A stretch of DNA of 64,000 nucleotides from Bufo bufo (Eukaryota; Chordata; Amphibia; Anura; Bufonidae): the NCBI RefSeq assembly GCF_905171765.1, contig NC_053391.1:262091918-262155917 (forward strand), written 5' to 3'. Positions 45,468 to 56,100 of the stretch are shown in pieces. The translations under genes were made by a program, and so were the position numbers. The notes beneath the pieces are model-generated. The model made no database searches and had not been told where the DNA came from. It was given only the letters and a program-made list of their open reading frames with translations. Position 1 is the first letter of the stretch, and each line of letters starts with the position of its first letter.

Positions 45468-46098
45468 CAAAGCCAGTGTTTTTTCTATTATGGTTTTATC
45501 ATGAATCAAAAACAAATATAAAAATAAATGAACTAAAGTATATTATATTAGGTACTTGGGTGTTGAGTTTTCCATGATCAATCTTGTCCCCTGATGAGCC
45601 TGATAACAACCAGGCGAAACGCGTAGGGACGGTATTGAACATCTTTCTTCCTTTATCTCTAATTTCGCCATTTTTGTTAATCACTGGGATATTCACTCAC
45701 AATTTTTGGGTACTTATATTTTTTCATTTGTTATTTTTTTCTGTACTTTAGTATAGGTCGTCAATCAGGGTAGTCCATCTTTGATCAGTCTCCCCTGCTA
45801 GGGTCTCTTAAGGGTTACCAGGAGGCACGAGAAATGGGATCGCCCTTATCAGGGTGGCTATTCCGTATCTAGGTAGGGAACCTTACATCAGGGCCAGAAT
45901 TAGGGATACTCTCCCCACAGGCCCCCACCTACTCCAACCCTTACCAAACAACCCAGTGGGGTTTTACTACCAAACCTAGATTTTGATTTTCTTTTTTCAT
46001 TATTACCTTTTGTTTTTGTGTCTATAGAAGGGTGTAATTACTTTTATATATTATTAATAAAGGTTATATTTTAGATTGGTGGTCTTTTCTGTGAATTT
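45468..46098 (+). mobile_element. Penelope-type terminal sequence
   Basis: Sequence between the palindrome and the surviving 3' LTR end. It contains a hammerhead ribozyme, the signature of Penelope-like element terminal repeats. It ends around TGTGAATTT, after which LTR sequence resumes at 46099. No reverse transcriptase remains. The boundaries are approximate. Confidence 0.6.
45586..45630 (+). ncRNA. Minimal type I hammerhead ribozyme (Penelope-type)
   Basis: All core elements occur in order within 45 nt. Stem I is GTCCC at 45586-45590 with GGGAC at 45626-45630. Next is CTGATGA at 45591-45597, then stem II GCCTG (45598-45602) with CAGGC (45611-45615) around an 8-base loop. GAAA follows at 45616-45619, then a two-base-pair stem III (AC with GT, loop GC). 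The predicted cleavage follows GTA at 45625. The very short stem III is what Penelope-like hammerheads show; such motifs are thought to work best as dimers. It would cut the element RNA at this point. Confidence 0.9.
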
Positions 46099-46283
46099 AG
46101 TTTAGTAAGGCGCATGCAGCTAGCTTAGTGATTAGCATAAGGCAAAGTATAGTGAAAGTATTATTGTGTTATGAAATATAAAGGTATAAATAGGCGGAGT
46201 CATCAATAGACGGCTCCTCCCATTTATGAATGGTTATTATCGATATTTGCATAAATATTGGTTATTAATATTCCCCCTTTACA
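46099..46283 (+). repeat. 3' LTR end of the ERV-like element
   Basis: Matches 35687-35871 from AGTTTAGTAAGGCGCATGC to CCCCCTTTACA at roughly 95 percent by eye. The upstream part of the 3' LTR is missing or displaced by the Penelope-type sequence. It is followed by the CATT duplication at 46284-46287. Confidence 0.88.
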
Positions 46284-46287
46284 CATT

Positions 46288-48284
46288 ATAACACTTTATG
46301 TGGCAAGGTGACCAAAAAATTGGTTGTTTTAGCACAGTTTTTATTTATTTATTTTTACAGCGTTCACCTGAGGGGTTCAGTCAAGTGACATTTTTATAGA
46401 GCAGATTGTTACGGACGTGTCGATACCTAATATGTATACTTTTTCTTATTTATTAAAGTTTTACACAATAATAGCATTTTTGAAAAAAATAAAAAAATGT
46501 TTTAATGTGTCCATGTTCTGAGAGCTACAGTTTTTTTATTTTTTGAGAGATTTTCTTATGTAGCGGCTCATTTTTTGCGGGATGAGGTGACGGTTTTATT
46601 GGTACCATTTTGTTGGACATTCGCCTTTTTGATCACTTGGTGTTGCACTTTTTGTGATGTAAGGTGACAAAAATTGCTTGTTTTGACACAGTTTATTTTT
46701 ATTTTTTTTACGGTGTTCACCCGAGGGGTTAGGTCATGTGATATTTTTCTAGAGCTGGTTTTTACGGACGTGGAAATACCCAATATGTATACTTTTTTTT
46801 ATTTATTTCACTTTAACACAATAATAGCATTTTTGAAACCCAAAAAATGATGTTTTAGTGTCTCCATGTTCTAAGAGCTATATTATTATTATTTTTTTAG
46901 AGAGTTTCTTATGTAGGGGCTCATTTTTTGCGGGATGAGGTGACGGGATTATTGGTACCATTTTGTGGGACATATGCCTTTTTGATCACTTGGTGTTGTA
47001 CTTTTTGTGATGTAAGGTGACAAAAATTGCTTTTTTTGACAGTTATTTATTTATTTATTTTTATGGTGTTTATTGGACTGGGTCAATTATGTGATATATT
47101 TATAGAGCCGACCGTCACGGACGCGGCAATACCAAATATGTCTATTTTATTTTATTTTCTCTATTTTTAAAAAATTTTTTTTATTCCTTAGGCTACTTTC
47201 ACACTTGCGTTCGGAGCGGATCCGTCTGGTGTCTGCACAGACGGATCCGCTCCTATAATGCAAACGATGGTATCCGTTCAGAACGGATCTGTCTGCATTA
47301 TATTTCACAAAAAAATCTAAGTGTGAAAGTTAGTCAGACGGATCCGTCCAGACTTTGCATTGAAAGTCAATGGGGGACGGATCCGTTTGAAAATTGCACC
47401 ATATTGTGTCAATTTCAAACGGATCCGTCCCCATTGACTTACATTGTAAGTCTGGACGGATCCGTTTGGCTCTGCACGGCCAGGCGGACACCGGAACGCT
47501 GCAAGCTGTGTTCGGGTGTCCGCCTGCTGAGCGGAACAGAGGCCAAGCGGAGCCAGACTGAGGCATTCTGAGCGGATCCGCATCCACTCAAAATGCATTG
47601 GTGCTGAACGGATGCGTTCGGGGCCTCTTGTGAGAGCCTTCAAACAGAGCTCACAAGTGGAACCCCGAACGCAAGTGTGAAAGTAGCCTTACTTGGGGAA
47701 TTTTTTTTTTTACATGTGAAACCTTTTTTTTATTTTATCTTTTTAACACTTTATTCTTATTTTTTTTATTTGACACTTTTCGTCCCCCATAAGGTTATAC
47801 AAGACCTCTGGGGGACATTTACTTCACTTTTTCTTTTTTTTTTTCACTGTTGATTTCTCCTGTAACTGGGGCTGACATAGTAGCCCCAGTTACAGGAGAA
47901 ATGCACCCCCCAGAGAGGCTGTACAGCGCAATACAGCGCTGTACAGCCTCAGAGCAGGGCTGATCGAGGTCTGTGAAAGACCTCACACATCTCCTGCACT
48001 CTCCGATCCCGGCGGCCGGAACAGGAAGCGCTTAGCGCTTCCTGCTCTGCATACATAGCGCTCTGCGAGCGCTGTGTATGCAGCGATCCAGAAGGCAGGG
48101 ACACCTGGGCACTGTCCCTGCCTTCTCTCTGGGTTGCCCTGCTGTCACTGACAGCGGGCAACCCGATCAGCAGCTGCACGATTAGCATGCAGCTGCAGTT
48201 TCTAAACGGAAGTTCTGAAACGTCCATTCAGAAATAGAGATCCACCTCCCGGACGTTTATAGTCTATGGGCAGACGGGAGGTGG
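46288..48284. other. PB2 right body, non-coding
   Basis: AT-rich sequence with repeated phrases (GGGGCTCATTTTTTGCGGGA near 46564 and 46916; ACGGACGTG-type words) shared with PB1 at 8770-9420. A strong hairpin (TCTCCTGTAACTGGGGCT with its complement) lies at 47855-47900. The end carries the PB2 inverted terminal sequence. No gene. Confidence 0.75.
47191..47688. mobile_element. Harbinger-like MITE, copy 2 of 2
   Basis: A 498-bp relative of 2205-2727 with ends GGCTACTTTCACAC and GTGTGAAAGTAGCC, flanked by TTA on both sides (47188-47190 and 47689-47691). The clean three-base duplication supports PIF/Harbinger. It is inserted in the PB2 body. Non-coding. Confidence 0.88.
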
Positions 48285-48288
48285 TTAA

Positions 48289-48465
48289 TAAAACATCCTT
48301 TGTGGGCAAAATACACAATTTTTCTGCCCTTGCAGCATCAGCACGTGTGAAATTCAAGGGTTATATACTGCTGTCATATTCTGATATTAAACAAACACAG
48401 ATTTTGGGCAAAAAACTTAAATTGCGGCCTAGTCTGAATCTGTACGTGTGACATACACCCTTTAC
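48289..48465. repeat. hAT-B internal array, part 3
   Basis: Continuation of the array after PB2 (AAAACATCCTTTGTGGGC, GCATCAGCACGTGTGAAATT). It runs directly into transposase sequence at 48466, so hAT-B has lost the region encoding the first part of its transposase, with an array unit joined to the middle of the gene. Confidence 0.82.
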
Positions 48466-49666
48466 CGCCTCATATGTGATGTGCCCACAAGGTGGAACTC
48501 CACCTTGCACATGCTGGGCAGACTGTGCAAGCAGCAGCAGGCGATTCAGTTGCAGCACGCACGGGTGAGTCGCTCTGCTGAACAGCACCACGTCACCACC
48601 AATGACTGGGCCTCCATGCGAGACCTGTGTTCCTTGTTGCGTTGTTTCGAGTACTCCCCCAACATGGCCAGTGCCGATATCGCCGTTCTCAGTGTTACTA
48701 TCCCACTTTTATGTCTCCTTGAAAAAACGCTGCTGGCGATGATGGAAGAGGATGTGGCACAGGAGGAGGAGGAGGAAGAGGGATCATTTCGTAGGGTTTC
48801 TGGCCAGTCATTCACAAGTGGCTCCGAGGGTGGTTTCCTGCACCTACAGGAGGAGGAGGAACCTTGTTCACGGCAGGGTGGCACCCAGACCAGCTCATGG
48901 CCATCACTGGTGCGTGGCTGGGGGGATACAGCGGACACAGACGATACACCTCCCACAGAGGACAGCTTTTCGTTGCCTCTCGGTAGCCGGACACACATGA
49001 GCGATTACATGCTGCAGTGTCTCTGCAACGACCGCCGAGTTGCCCACATTCTAACTTGTGCTGATTACTGGGTGGCCACGTTGCTGGATCCCCGTTACAT
49101 AGACAACGTACCGTCCTTAAGTCCCTCACTGGAGCGTGATCGTAAGATGCGCGAGTACAAGCGCACGCTGGTAGATGCGCTGCTGGTGGCATTCCCACCT
49201 GGAAGCGCAAGGCGAAGGCAGGGGAAAAGGAAGAGGTCGCCAACGCAGCTGGGGCACCGCCAGCACCTCAGAAGGCATTGTTAGCATGGCCGAAATGTGG
49301 AAAAGCTTTGTCAGCACGCCACAAAACCAGCACCACCAGCTGATATGGAAGGTCTTAGCAGGAGGCAGCATTTCACCAACATGGTGGAGCAGTATGTGTG
49401 CACACGCCTACACGTACTGAATGACGGGTCTGCCCCCTTCAACTTCTGGGTCTCCAAATTGGGCACATGGCCTGAGCTTGCCCTTTACGCCTTGGAGGTG
49501 CTGGCCTGCCCTGAAGCCAGTGTATTATTTGAACGTGTGTTTAGCAAGGGGCGTCATCACAGACAAGCGCAGCCGCCTGTCCACAGCAAATGTGGACAAG
49601 CTCACGTTCATTAAAATGAACCAGGCATGGATCCCACAGGACTTGTCCGTACCTTATGCAGAATAG
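48466..49666 (+). pseudogene. hAT transposase of hAT-B, C-terminal half, frameshifted
   Basis: Related to the hAT-A protein but distinct. It begins abruptly at CDVPTRWNSTLHML, so the BED finger and the first catalytic region are missing. It continues through PLLCLLEKTLLAMMEE, a Glu run, and CADYWVATLLDPRYIDN. Three frame changes follow near 49200, 49330 and 49555. The C-terminal dimerisation domain is recognisable (FNFWVSKLGTWPELALYA, then LSTANVDKLTFIKMN), ending at a stop at 49664-49666. A segment of about 70 bp present in hAT-A (around 32000-32100) is shorter here. It is non-functional; its value is as a marker that hAT-B once was autonomous. Confidence 0.93.
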
Positions 49667-51586
49667 ACATGTATACCGGCCTTAAAAAGGGTGAGTGCAG
49701 GGACAGGATAGACACTCCAATACTCCCCATTACTGCCCTGTGTACACCAACCTTCATAACCACATCAATGGTTGGTTACCCTGTATAAGTATTTTTTATT
49801 ATTTTTTGATTATCATTTGTTTCACAGATATTCACTGGTGAACCACGGATGTGGTGTTATTTTACGAGGATAATTAAGTAAAAATTAAGTTTTAAGAGGG
49901 TCAATTTTGCTGGAACACTATGTACTTTATGATCCCATTATAATTTATTCATTAATTCAGCTGGACGTTTATACCGGCCTTAACCAGCCATTGTTATTCT
50001 ACAGTGCAATTGCTCATTCTTGTATTTTGGATATTTCACACTCTTTTGGAGTGTACCCTAATTAAAAAATGTAATTAAAATTAAAACCACCGCGCTTCCA
50101 CCTACACCGCTACATCCACCGCCTTCTCAAACTCCTACTCCATATGGAACTCCACTTAATTAAAAAAATATGTCATTTCACTACTTTGTCAGTTACATTT
50201 TAGGGTGAAATTCAACTATTTTTGGGTGTGATGTACCCCTGCTATACCTAGTAGACAGGTAAAAAAATACATAAAATTTATCAGTTACATTTTCGGTTGA
50301 TATTTAACTATTTTTGGGTGTGATGTACCACTGCTATACCTAGTAGACAGGTAAAAAAATACATAAAATTTGTCAGTTACATTTTCGGGTAAAATTCACC
50401 AATTTTTGGGTATAATATACCCCTCCTCTACCGAGTTGACAGCTTAATAAATTTCAATAATTTTTCTTTTACATTTTCGGGTGACAATAAACAATTTTTT
50501 TCTGTCATAGACCCTGCTCTACCAAGTAGACAGGTTAATAAATTTCTGTAATTTTTCTGTTACATTATTGGGCTGACATTTTACAATTTTGGACGTGAAT
50601 AAACCCCTGCTCTGCATAGGTGACAGGGAATAAAATTTCAGAAATTTTTCTTTAATTGATGCGCGCCACCTCCTTTCATTCAATGCTTAAACTTTAACAA
50701 GTTGTACCACATTTACGCTTCAATAATTTGTCCCACAATTGCGCTTTACTAATTTGTCCCACATTTGCACTTCAATATTATTTCCCACATTTGCGCTTTA
50801 ATATTTTGTCCCACATTTGCACTTCAGTAATTTGTCCCACATTTGAACCTCAATAACTTTTCCTATATTTCCACTCGATCCCAAAAAAATGTTATACATT
50901 TATCTCCCTTGGATGTGGTCTATCTTTCTCATGCTCCCTCTCTGGCGTGGAACCCTGATTCACCAATAACCGTGATCAACATGGTAGGCTCAGAAAAGAA
51001 CATCGAAAGTTTATAGAGAAGATATCCAAATGGATGGTGGATGTCACCGGGGCACCTCTTCATAGGTGACAGGAACATAAATTTAAAAAAATCGTCTGTT
51101 GCATTGTTAGGTGACATTTTTGAAATTTTGCCGGATAGAAACCCCTGCTCTGCATAGTTGACAGGGAATAAAATTTAAGAAATTCTTCATTAATTGATGC
51201 ACGCCACCTCCTTTCATTCAATGCTTAAACTTTAACAAGTTGTCCCACATTTGCGCTTTAATACTTTGTCCCATATTTCCACTCTATCATATGTAATTTG
51301 AAAAAATTAACCTCCCTTGGATGTGGTCTCTCTTTCTCACGCTCCCTCTCCAGCGTGTAACCCTGATTCGCCGATAACCATGATCAACATGGTAGACTCA
51401 GAAAAGAACATCGAAAGTTGATAGAGAACATATCCAAATGGATGGTGGACGTCACAGGGACGTGTGATCAGGCAGAAGTTATCTAGAGTAAACAAAGCGG
51501 CAGCAGGGCCTCTCCTGGCTAATGTTTCCAAATCCAAAATACCACAGTGACATTCCCTATAATTTTTTATTAATCATTCCAATAAC
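49667..51586. other. hAT-B 3' non-coding tail with several repeats
   Basis: Contains three to four units of about 90 bp based on TTTTTGGGTGTGATGTACC and AGACAGGTAAAAAAATACAT (50190-50640). A 27-bp-type array of TTTGTCCCACATTTGCGCTT runs about 50690-50880. A duplicated segment (TCCCTTGGATGTGGTCT to ATCCAAATGGATGGTGG) begins near 50909 and 51313. No gene. Confidence 0.75.
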
Positions 51587-51591
51587 AGGGC

Positions 51592-52221
51592 TGTTACGCT
51601 GAGCGCTCCGGGTCCCCTGCTGGCCTCGGAGCGCTCACAGCGTATGCCCCCAGGCAGCACTCCAGCGCCTCGGCGTGTGCGTCCTCGCTCTCTAGGGCGC
51701 GTGCGCGCCGGGACTCTTAGATTCAAAGGACCAGTGCACCAGTGATTGGTGCCTGGTCCAAAGGGGTTATTAAGGGTTAAGGTTGTGAGAGGCAGTGCTG
51801 ACTTAATTAGGCTGCACCTGTGCACTGCCCATTTATACCTTCTCCTCCCACAGCCTTCTGCCGGATCTTTGTGCCTTGTGCCTCAGAGAGAGCGTTCCCT
51901 ATGATGTTAGTTTGCCTTACCTGTTGCCGTACCCATTGCTACCGTCCACTCGCCTTTGAACCTTTGCCGCCTTCCCTGACCGCTGCTATGTCCGACTACG
52001 CTCTTACCTTCTCCCTGTGTACCATGCCTTATCAGCTGCCAGAGAGGTTGAGTTGTTACTAGGGGACACGACCTGGTAGTTACCGCCGCGGCAAATCCAT
52101 CCCGCCTTGCGGCGGGCTCTGGTGAAGACCAGTAACTGCTTAGAACCGGTCCTCTAGTACAACCTGCGCCATCGCCTCTCTGGTCCAGAGGATTCACTAC
52201 CTGTCCTGCCGGTTCGTGAAA
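51592..52221 (+). repeat. 5' LTR of the gypsy/sushi element
   Basis: 630 bp from TGTTACGCTGAGCG to GGTTCGTGAAA; the 3' LTR ends in the canonical ACA instead. A TATA box (TTTATA, 51832-51837) lies 28 bp before GCCGGATCTT (51860). Against the 3' LTR I count roughly a dozen substitutions and a similar number of one-base indels, many in G or C runs. Confidence 0.95.
51832..51869 (+). promoter_or_regulatory. LTR TATA box and predicted transcript start used as self-primer
   Basis: TTTATA at 51832-51837 predicts transcription from about 51860. The ten bases from there, GCCGGATCTT (51860-51869), are the exact complement of AAGATCCGGC at 52224-52233, just after the LTR. In Tf1 of fission yeast the RNA 5' end folds back as the primer; the same layout is seen here. 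Confidence 0.75.
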
Positions 52222-52223
52222 GT

Positions 52224-52233
52224 AAGATCCGGC
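52224..52233 (+). promoter_or_regulatory. Self-priming primer-binding site
   Basis: AAGATCCGGC two bases after the LTR, in place of a tRNA-type site. It pairs with all ten bases of 51860-51869. The gag start codon follows at 52235. Confidence 0.72.
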
Positions 52234-52234
52234 C

Positions 52235-53176
52235 ATGAATCCCGCTGATGTTCCCCTGCCAAGCCTGGAGGACCTCACCACCATTGTGGCCCAGCAGGGT
52301 CAACAGCTGGCCCAGTTGACCGCTATGTTGCAGCAGCTCCTGCCTTCTCTGCAACAGCCAGCTCCTCCGTCTGCTCCTGCTGCATCACCTCCGCCTGCCG
52401 TTACCACAGGTTCCAGAATCCGTTTGTCCTTACCAGACAAATATGACGGAGATCCTAAGCAGTGCCGTGGGTTCTTGTCGCAGTGCTCTCTCCACCTCGA
52501 GCTTCTGTCCGACCAGTTTCCTTCTGAGCGAGCCAAGGTAGCCTTTATTCTCAGTTTACTGTCCGGGAAGGCCCTGGCCTGGGCTACACCACTATGGGAC
52601 CCCGCAGATCCTGCCACCGCTTCCGTCCAGAGCTTCTGCCTAGAGTTCCGGAATGTTTTTGAGGAGCCTGCCCGGATTACCTCCGCAGAGACTGCCTTAC
52701 TAAATTTGACCCAAGGAGGTTCTTCCGTGGGTGACTATGCCATTCAGTTCCGCACCCTGGCCTCTGAGCTGAACTGGAACAATGAAGCCCTTTGCGCCTC
52801 CTTCAAGAAAGGACTTAACAGTGAAGTAAAGGACGTTCTGGCTGCACGTGAGCTTCCTTCCACTCTTAGTGACCTCATCTTGCTGGCCACTAGGATAGAC
52901 AAACGTTTCGCCAAAAGACAAGAGGAACTCCTCCTTGAAAAGGAAAAAGCTCGTTCTAGACGCTTTCCTCGTCTGGCTCCCGTTTCTCCGCATCCCCCTC
53001 AACCCGCTACTGGGTTTTCCGCCGTAGAAGCCATGCAGGTGGATCGGTCACGCTTGACTCCGCAAGAACGAAGCCGCCGCAGAAACGAGAACCTGTGTCT
53101 GTACTGTGCCAGTACCGAGCACTTCCTTAGAGATTGTCCTCTCCGTCCACCGCGTTCGGGAAACGCTCGCACCTAG
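52235..53176 (+). CDS. Gag of the gypsy/sushi element
   Basis: An intact 313-codon frame for the structural protein that forms the particle and binds element RNA. Start ATG 52235 lies one base past the primer-binding site. A coiled-coil-like N-terminus ([19 protein letters not shown]) is followed by a Pro/Ala linker. The retrotransposon Gag domain spans about 75-235 ([55 protein letters not shown]). A basic region and one CCHC knuckle ([14 protein letters not shown]) follow, and the frame stops at 53176. The organisation matches sushi-type Gag, the source of the mammalian PEG10 and RTL genes. pol is reached by a -1 shift at 53158-53164. No breaks seen. Confidence 0.95.
   Translation: MNPADVPLPSLEDLTTIVAQQGQQLAQLTAMLQQLLPSLQQPAPPSAPAASPPPAVTTGSRIRLSLPDKYDGDPKQCRGFLSQCSLHLELLSDQFPSERAKVAFILSLLSGKALAWATPLWDPADPATASVQSFCLEFRNVFEEPARITSAETALLNLTQGGSSVGDYAIQFRTLASELNWNNEALCASFKKGLNSEVKDVLAARELPSTLSDLILLATRIDKRFAKRQEELLLEKEKARSRRFPRLAPVSPHPPQPATGFSAVEAMQVDRSRLTPQERSRRRNENLCLYCASTEHFLRDCPLRPPRSGNART
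53158..53164 (+). promoter_or_regulatory. -1 ribosomal frameshift heptamer G-GGA-AAC
   Basis: In the gag frame the codons read TCG GGA AAC, so the slippery heptamer G GGA AAC is in exact register, 12 bases before the gag stop. pol is open in the -1 frame. The same heptamer is the known frameshift signal of mammalian PEG10, a domesticated sushi-type gene. Confidence 0.82.
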
Positions 53177-56100
53177 TAAGCGTGGGAGAGGCGTTGCTAG
53201 GTGTGGATTCTTCCTCTCCACGTCTCATCATACCCGTGCAGTTGATTATCTCTTCCAAGTCCTCTTTCTCCGCAGCCGCCTTCTTGGATTCCGGTTCAGC
53301 TGGCAACTTCATTCACGCCTCCTTGGTTGACAAGTACCGTATTCCAGTAATCCATCTACCCAAGCCGTTTTTCATTTCTACTGTTAACAGTGAGAGACTC
53401 TCAGCCACCGTGCAGTTCCGTACCCAGCCTCTGCAGATGGACATCGGAATATTTAATACCGAGACTTTAGAATTCATTGTCCTTCCCTTCTGTTCCTCCG
53501 AACTCCTCCTGGGTCTGCCGTGGCTTCAACATCATAGCCCTGTCCTGAATTGGTCCACCGGTGAGATCCTGCGTTGGGGCTCCTCCTGTTCGGACCGCTG
53601 TCTCAAGCCTGCTCTGGTCAAACAGAACCCGCAAGTTTCTCCGCCTTCTGGGCTGCCCAAGCCATACCATTCCTTCACGGATGTCTTCTGCAAGAAACAA
53701 GCTGAGGTTCTTCCTCCTCACCGATCCTATGATTGCCCGATCGATCTGATACTCGGTTCTACTCCACCGCGGGGCAGAATATATCCTCTCTCACCTCCTG
53801 AGACTCTTGCCATGTCTGACTATATACGTGAGAACCTACAGAGAGGATTCATAAGAAAATCTTCTTCTCCTGCTGGGGCCGGTTTTTTCTTCGTGACTAA
53901 AAAAGACGGCTCCCTCCGCCCCTGCATTGACTACAGAGGTCTTAATAAAATTACCATCAAGAACCGTTACCCTCTGCCTCTAATCTCTGAGCTATTTGAT
54001 CGTCTCCGAGGGGCTAAGATCTTCACTATATGGACCTTCGAGGGGGCCTATAACCTGATCCGTATCCGTGAGGGAGACGAATGGAAGACCGCCTTTAACA
54101 CAAGGGACGGCCATTTCGAGTATTTGGTGATGCCCTTCGGCCTCTGCAACGCACCTGCTGTCTTCCAGGAATTCGTCAATGATATTTTCAGGGACTTACT
54201 TTACACCTGCGTGGTCATATACCTGATGATATCTTCATCTTTTCCTCCAATTTGGATATACACCGGGTCCATGTGCAACAAGTTCTTACTCGTCTTAGGA
54301 GAAGTCGCCTGTACGCTAAACTTGAAAAATGTCTTTTTGAACGAACCTCCCTCCCTTTCTGGGTTACATTATCTCAGCCCAAGGACTAAATGGACCCAGC
54401 CAAACTCTCGGCGGTTCTGGATTGGCCACGTCCCTCTGGTCTCCGAGCCATACAAAGATTTCTGGGCTTTGCAATTACTACAGGCAATTCATCCCTCACT
54501 ATTCCACTCTGGTAGCTCCTATCGTGGCCCTCACTAGAAAGAGAGCTAACCCCAAATCCTGGCCTTCCCAAGCCGAGGAAGCCTTCCAGTCCCTGAAATC
54601 CGCCTTTGCCTCTGCCCCTTCTCTCTAGACCAGATTCCACCAAGTCCTTCTCTCTTGAAGTGGATGCCTCCTCGGTGGGAGCCGGAGCTGTCCTCACCCA
54701 GAAAGACTTTCCGGGGCAAGACTTCAACTTGTGGCTTCTTTTCTAAAACATTATCTTCCACTGAGAGAAATTACTCCATTGGGGGACAGGGAACTGCTGG
54801 CTATTAAATTGGCACTGGAGGAATGGAGACATTTACTCGAGGGCGCCACACATCCTGTGTACATCTTCACGGCCACAAGAACCTGGCTTATCTCCAGTCT
54901 GCTCAGAGATTAAATCCCCGTCAGGCTCGTTGGTCTCTGTTCTTCGCCCGCTTTAAACTTTGAGATCCATTTCCGTCCGGCTTTGTAAGAACATTAGGGC
55001 AGATGCTCTGTCTCGCTCCTCTGATGTGGTGGGCGACGAGTTAAACACCTCGATATATTATCCCTCCAGAACGCCTTATTACAGTCGCTCCCGTGGACCT
55101 GCGCCTTCTTTCCTCCTGGCAAATCCTACGTACCTCCACGTCAGCGGCATGCGAATTCTCAAGTGGGGCCACGCCTCCCCTTTTGCCGGTCATCCAGGGG
55201 GGTGCTAAAGTCTCTCCAACTAATCTCCCAAAGGTACTGGTGGTCTTCTCTGGAGAAAGATGTCTCTGACTTCGTCCAGGCCTGTACGATTTGCGCCCGG
55301 GATATAATCGCCTCGCCAGAAACCAGGGGTCTTCTCTTGCCTCTACCTGTTCCTGAAGTTCCCTGGTCTCACATCGCCATGGACTTTATTACAGATCTTC
55401 CCTCCTCCCATGGCAAGTCCGTTATTTGGGTCGTGGTGGATCGCTTCTCCAAGATGGCTCACTTTGTACCCCTGCCCGGTCTACCCTCTGCACCCATGTT
55501 GGCCAAACAATTTTTCCAACACATCTTCCATCTCCATGGCCTTCCCAAACTTATTGTCTCGGATCGTGGGGTACAATTCGTCTCCAAATTCTGGAGGGCT
55601 CTATGTGCTCAGCTCGGGATCAAATTGGACTTTTCTTCTTCGTACCATCCTCAGTCTAACGGCCCAAGTAGAACGGGTGAACCAGATTTTGGGTGACTAT
55701 CTGCGTCACTTTGTTATCCTCACGCCATGATGACTGGGCTGATCTACTTCCCTGGGCGGAGTTCTCCTACAACTACAAACAATCCTCTGCCTCTAACAAG
55801 TCTCCTTTCCTTGTAGTTTTTGGCCGTCATCCTCTTCCACCTCTGCCGCAGTCTCCCACTCCTTCTTCTGTACCTGCCGTTGACAGTCTTGTACAGGATT
55901 TTTCCTCCATCTGGCGAGAAACCCACGCTGCTCTCCTCAGGGCTTCCGCCCGTATGAAGGTTCAAGCTGATAAGAGACGCAAATCTCCACCGGAATTTCG
56001 TCCGGGTGACAAGGTGTGGCTCTCCTCTAGGTACATCCGATTTAGGGTCCCAAGTTACAAGTTGGGCCCTCGTTTCTTGGGACCCTATAAAATCAAGAGT

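Larger units (their letters stand above)
24188..46283 (+). mobile_element. LTR retrotransposon / ERV-like element with CATT target duplication
   Basis: PB2 is interrupted between GATCATT (to 24187) and CATTATAAC (from 46284), giving a 4-bp CATT duplication. PB1 near 8320 gives the approximate uninterrupted form. The last 185 bp of the element (46099-46283) repeat 35687-35871, so both LTR ends are present. After the 5' LTR comes a gag-like region with two zinc knuckles. No reverse transcriptase or integrase is seen, so pol and env are lost or unrecognisable. Later insertions are hAT-A (in the 5' LTR), PB4, and a Penelope-type end that replaces most of the 3' LTR. A 4-bp duplication is common in several ERV classes; the exact class is unknown. 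Confidence 0.7.
23297..48288. mobile_element. piggyBac-like element PB2, non-autonomous, expanded by insertions
   Basis: The left boundary is TTAA at 23297-23300 followed by CCACTTGCCATCTGGGCC. The right boundary is TTAA at 48285-48288, preceded by the complement of CCACCTCCCGTCTGCCCA, giving imperfect inverted ends. The flanks rejoin to the array word TTCTTCTATTAATAAAACAT found intact near 22605. Its own body is 23301-24187 and 46288-48284, sharing segments with PB1 but lacking a transposase. The ERV-like element 24188-46283 and a MITE at 47191-47688 are inserted in it. Confidence 0.82.
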
